A model generated the notes under the pieces. That model saw only the letters and a list, made by a program, of their open reading frames with translations, was not told the DNA's origin and did no database searches. Source: Parvibaculaceae bacterium Mf 1.05b.01 (GTDB taxonomy: Bacteria; Pseudomonadota; Alphaproteobacteria; Parvibaculales; Parvibaculaceae). Taken from it: DNA of 64,000 nucleotides. The translations under genes and the position numbers were made by a program. Positions 61,423-64,000 of the stretch are shown here, one piece after another (the first letter of the stretch is position 1; each line of letters starts with the position of its first letter). The stretch lies in NCBI GenBank assembly GCA_000509225.1, contig BAOK01000001.1, forward strand, positions 2,588,914 to 2,652,913. Direction: 5' to 3'.

Positions 61423-62690
61423 ATTTTCCTGTCCTCTATCACGCCTGCATCCGTTAGCTCAGCTATCTCCTCATCTGAGAGATGGAGCTTACTTGCCAGA
61501 ACACTATTGGTGTCAGCACCTCGCACAGGAGGTGATCGGTGATACTGAACAGGCGTCTCACTTAGTTTGAGTGGATTGCCAATGAGCGGAACACTTCCGC
61601 TGCCTGCGGTTGGGTGAGGCATTTCCACTTTCATTTCTCGGTGCTGAATTTGAGGATCTGCAAAAATATCTGGAATCGTGTTGATCGGCCCGCAAGGCAC
61701 GCCGGCCCCTTCCAACAGCTCAATCCATTCGGCCGCTGACTTTTGTCGGGTCAGGTCCTGCAATATTGGGATCAGCACGTCACGGTTGCGCACGCGGTCA
61801 ACATTCCTGGCAAAGCGTTCGTCGACAGATAGATGCTCTGCGCCTGCGGCCGAACAGAATTTCGAAAACTGACCATCATTTCCAACTGCGAGGATGAAGG
61901 TCTTGTCAGACGCGGGAAAGGTTTCATAAGGCACAATGGTCGGATGACCATTTCCCAGGGGCATGGGCGTTTCTCCTGAGACGAGATAGGAGGCACCCTG
62001 ATTCACCAACCAGGCAACCTGGCTGTCCAGAAGTGAGATGTCTATGTGCTGACCAGTTCCCGATTTGTGGCGCGCTTCCAACGCCGCCAGAATTCCGACC
62101 GTCGCATACATGCCGCACATGACATCGGCAATGCCGACCCCGACTTTCATCGGTCCTGTGCTTTGCGGATGGTCCAGAGGATCACCTGTAATGCTCATGA
62201 TCCCGCCCATTCCCTGAATGAGAAAGTCATAACCAGCACGGGGAGCATAGGGGCCGGTTTGACCAAAACCTGAAATAGAACAATAGATCAGCCGAGGATT
62301 TCGTTTGGAGAGCGTCTCATAGTCCAATCCATAGCGCGCAAGATCTCCCACTTTGAAATTCTCAACCAGAATGTCGGCGCTGTCGGCCAATTGACGAATG
62401 AGCTCGCGGCCTTCCTCACTTGCCAAGTTGATCGCGACGGATTGCTTGTTGCGGTTTGACGATAGGTAGTAGGCACTCTCTTCGGTGTCTTTGCCTTCGG
62501 CATCTTTCAGGAACGGGGGACCCCAGGCGCGGGTATCATCCCCCTTGCCAGGCCGCTCAATTTTGATGATCTCTGCGCCCAAATCGCCGAGCAATTGAGT
62601 CGCCGTTGGTCCGGCGAGGATCCTCGACAGATCCAGTACAGTAAGGCCAGACAGCGCGCCGGTCCCTTCTTGGTGGTTTTCAGTGGTCAT
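61419..62690 (-). CDS. CaiB/BaiF family (class III) CoA transferase
   Basis: About 423 aa. N-terminal GLTVLDLSRILAGPTATQLLGDLGAEIIKIE, RNKQSVAINLASEEGRELIRQL, YCSISGFGQTGPYAPRAGYD and QGMGGIMSITG are family motifs. The Asp in VGIADVMCGMYATVGILAALEAR is the likely covalent CoA carrier. It moves CoA between carboxylic acids. The ATG at 62690 fits the family start; longer reading to 62726 is unlikely. The pair with a ThDP enzyme is reminiscent of the formyl-CoA transferase/oxalyl-CoA decarboxylase pair but is not proof of oxalate use. Confidence 0.92.
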   Translation of the reverse strand: MTTENHQEGTGALSGLTVLDLSRILAGPTATQLLGDLGAEIIKIERPGKGDDTRAWGPPFLKDAEGKDTEESAYYLSSNRNKQSVAINLASEEGRELIRQLADSADILVENFKVGDLARYGLDYETLSKRNPRLIYCSISGFGQTGPYAPRAGYDFLIQGMGGIMSITGDPLDHPQSTGPMKVGVGIADVMCGMYATVGILAALEARHKSGTGQHIDISLLDSQVAWLVNQGASYLVSGETPMPLGNGHPTIVPYETFPASDKTFILAVGNDGQFSKFCSAAGAEHLSVDERFARNVDRVRNRDVLIPILQDLTRQKSAAEWIELLEGAGVPCGPINTIPDIFADPQIQHREMKVEMPHPTAGSGSVPLIGNPLKLSETPVQYHRSPPVRGADTNSVLASKLHLSDEEIAELTDAGVIEDRKI

Positions 62691-62719
62691 GATTGTTTCT
62701 CTATGGTCGACGCGCCACT

Positions 62720-63547
62720 CTACCAACCTTTAAGGCCGGACAGAATTTCCCAGCTGCGCTCAATCCAGGCCGCACGATAAATGTGGCCGCCTTCATGGAC
62801 GCAAAGCTCTAAAACGCTGCTGTCGCATCTCAATCTACGTTCGCAGCGGAACGGTTCAGCTTCCAGGATCTCCGGCTCTTCCTTTTCACACTGGCCTTGG
62901 GAGTGCCAGATATCAAAACTCTCATAGGTATTTCCCTGGCGATAGAGGCCTCCAGCGATCGCGCGCCCGATCAATGGAAAGGTCCCGTCTTTTTGCCCGT
63001 GATAATGCATAAGGTTTGGCGTGCCACTTGGACAGGTTTCTGGAAGCGGATTCCATAGCGTGCCCGCTACAGGCACAAAACCCGCGAACCTGTCACCCAT
63101 ATAACATGACAGACTCCACACCATCGAGGCACCTAAAGAAAAACCAGATGCCAGGATCTTGTCCCTTGGTACATGGAACCGGGCCTGGACGTCATCCAGC
63201 ACCTCTCCCACGTAGGCGAGCTCGTTTCTGGCTCTTGCTGGCGCCCCGGGAAATGACCAGCCGCCGCGGAGACCGTTCGCGGCAATGAGGGCGATGCCGT
63301 GACGATCACTCATCGCCTGCAGGTTCGTATTGCGCATGACACCTTCCGACGACCCCTTCCACCCATGGAAAAAGAGGACGGCTCCGGCAGGGCGGTCACC
63401 TGCCAAACTGTCAGGCAGGTAAATCCGATAGTCCCCTGATCGCACGACACAATCTGTGTCGCTCGCTCCACACGCTGCCGCGGGCGGCGCAAGGAGATTC
63501 AAGAATGCACAAATCATGAGCAGATTGATTGAAAAAAAACGGGACAC
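62720..63547 (-). CDS. Secreted PHB depolymerase/esterase-like hydrolase
   Basis: 275 aa. Signal peptide LLMICAFLNLLAPPAAACG, possibly a lipoprotein given Cys26, then an alpha/beta hydrolase with the VLFFHGWKGSSEG oxyanion region and the GFSLGAS nucleophile elbow (Ser in place). The His is plausibly in CVHEGGHIYRA, resembling LpqC/PHB depolymerase family esterases. Several cysteine pairs suggest disulfides. It would cut polyester or ester substrates outside the cytoplasm. It ends 30 bases upstream of the CoA transferase start. Confidence 0.85.
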   Translation of the reverse strand: MSRFFSINLLMICAFLNLLAPPAAACGASDTDCVVRSGDYRIYLPDSLAGDRPAGAVLFFHGWKGSSEGVMRNTNLQAMSDRHGIALIAANGLRGGWSFPGAPARARNELAYVGEVLDDVQARFHVPRDKILASGFSLGASMVWSLSCYMGDRFAGFVPVAGTLWNPLPETCPSGTPNLMHYHGQKDGTFPLIGRAIAGGLYRQGNTYESFDIWHSQGQCEKEEPEILEAEPFRCERRLRCDSSVLELCVHEGGHIYRAAWIERSWEILSGLKGW

Positions 63548-63670
63548 CTGACCCTCGATAAAGCTTTCGCCACTGCGAAATGAGTAGCGGAAATTCCGTT
63601 CACGAACACATGACGAATTTGAGAGCGAAACTGATCACAATGTTGCACTTGTGTATTGCACATAGGAAGC

Positions 63671-63712
63671 AAGACTCAATAGTCTTTGAGGCTCTACGAG
63701 CCGGTATCGTAG
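63671..63712 (+). promoter_or_regulatory. Overlapping hairpins ahead of the small membrane protein gene
   Basis: Four perfect inverted repeats interlock in 42 bases: AAGACT/AGTCTT (63671-63676 and 63681-63686), CTCAA/TTGAG (63675-63679 and 63686-63690), GGCTC/GAGCC (63690-63694 and 63698-63702) and CTACGA/TCGTAG (63694-63699 and 63707-63712). The first two exclude each other, as do the last two. A GGGGGG ribosome-binding site follows at 63723. Such alternating stems are typical of leader attenuators but short repeats also occur by chance. Earlier in the same gap are two TTGCAC repeats (63643-63648, 63656-63661). Confidence 0.4.
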
Positions 63713-63731
63713 GTCAAATTCTGGGGGGAAT

Positions 63732-63944
63732 ATGGATTTTGCTGAAATGGCCCTGGCCGCGTTGCGCATGTACGCTCTCGTGGGCGTCGGTGTGAGCGCC
63801 TTGTTTCTCTTGATCGGCATTGACCGCATCGATGAAGACGCTCGCGGCGCCTATCTGTTTCGCCCCTTGCTCATCCCGGCCATTGTCAGTCTCTGGCCTT
63901 TGGTCGTCCTGCGGTGGATCCGCCTTGAACTTAAAACGAGCTAG
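63732..63944 (+). CDS. Small membrane protein of unknown function
   Basis: 70 aa with two predicted helices: ALRMYALVGVGVSALFLLIGI (about residues 9-29 region) and LLIPAIVSLWPLVVLRWI. Between them is an acidic/basic loop DRIDEDARG. GGGGGGAAT stands just ahead of the ATG. It is followed after 9 bases by another start codon, so it probably belongs to an operon running out of the window. It could be an accessory subunit of a membrane oxidoreductase, but I do not recognise it. Confidence 0.75.
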   Translation: MDFAEMALAALRMYALVGVGVSALFLLIGIDRIDEDARGAYLFRPLLIPAIVSLWPLVVLRWIRLELKTS

Positions 63945-63953
63945 AGGCTACCC

Positions 63954-64000
63954 ATGAAAAGACGCCATAGAACGGCTCATTTTGCGATCTGGCGCGGATT
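63954..64000 (+). CDS. Start of a gene truncated by the window edge
   Basis: Fifteen codons in view: MKRRHRTAHFAIWRG. GAGG lies 8 bases upstream, overlapping the stop of the small membrane protein gene region. The basic start followed by hydrophobic residues could open a signal or membrane segment. Nothing more can be said of the product. Confidence 0.5.
   Translation, partial: MKRRHRTAHFAIWRG

Noticed and set aside
59818-62690. Firm assignment of the ThDP/CoA transferase pair to oxalate degradation
   Set aside because: Gene pairing is suggestive but the ThDP motif is atypical and no other oxalate genes are near.

Overview
This is a dense, moderately high-GC bacterial chromosome segment carrying about 53 protein genes, one clear cobalamin riboswitch and several candidate operators and terminators. 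I see no tRNA, rRNA, insertion sequence, phage gene or CRISPR array. The gene content points to an Alphaproteobacterium, probably a free-living, lipid- or hydrocarbon-degrading marine or soil type such as the Parvibaculum relatives. The grounds are BluB plus late cobalamin genes, an Fbp-type iron importer, osmoregulated periplasmic glucan genes, two Baeyer-Villiger-type monooxygenases, acyl-CoA dehydrogenases and a CaiB/BaiF CoA transferase. The genus is inference only.

Layout. 1-4.8 kb: hybrid sensor kinase, a RibD-C/DHFR-like reductase and an acyl-CoA synthetase. 4.8-10.7 kb: a secreted epoxide-hydrolase-like protein and a TetR regulator, divergent from a four-gene operon (FAD monooxygenase, atypical SDR, small membrane protein, secreted protein of unknown function). 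10.7-12.2 kb: DUF4345 membrane protein, a divergent TetR regulator and a TerB-like protein. 12.5-16.2 kb: RND/MMPL exporter and a Spinster-type MFS transporter. 16.2-20.1 kb: ferric-iron ABC importer (permease divergent from ATPase and binding protein). 20.2-32.6 kb: the cobalamin locus. A forward operon (cobT, cobC, cobS, cobU) converges on a reverse operon (btuB, btuF, cbiB, cobD, cobO, btuC, btuD, cobQ) headed by a cobalamin riboswitch, with bluB upstream of it. 32.7-36.7 kb: penicillin-acylase-family hydrolase and a Kef-type antiporter. 36.8-43.8 kb: lipid catabolism genes (2,4-dienoyl-CoA reductase type flavoenzyme, two acyl-CoA dehydrogenases, a glutathione transferase) and the first Baeyer-Villiger-type monooxygenase, closed by a strong terminator. 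44.0-47.8 kb: NhaP-type antiporter, a Rieske/glutamate-synthase fusion and a DUF5996-like protein. 47.8-52.7 kb: GDP-mannose dehydratase, a Na+:solute symporter with its DUF4212 subunit, and a second Baeyer-Villiger-type monooxygenase. 53.0-58.1 kb: XRE regulator and opgG-opgH-opgC for periplasmic glucans. 58.2-63.5 kb: TTC38-like TPR protein, a ThDP enzyme coupled to a CoA transferase, and a secreted esterase/depolymerase. The end holds a small membrane protein and the first codons of a gene that runs off the window.

How the parts fit. The cobalamin genes take up corrinoid (BtuB-F-C-D), adenosylate it (CobO), amidate and attach the aminopropanol arm (CobQ, CobD, CbiB), make DMB (BluB) and assemble the lower loop (CobU, CobS, CobT, CobC). 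No corrin-ring genes are visible here. The eight-gene reverse operon is almost entirely translationally coupled, including a TTGA stop/start junction. The oxidative enzymes suggest breakdown of cyclic or long-chain lipids.

No wholly new defence or mobile system is apparent. The items I would look at first are: the Rieske/glutamate-synthase fusion locus; the four-gene oxidative operon with its interlocked palindromes; an apparently orphan terminator at 52.9 kb; mutually exclusive hairpins ahead of the last small gene; and a gmd terminator buried inside the coding end of the facing gene. All hairpins were found by eye and have not been scored for energy.
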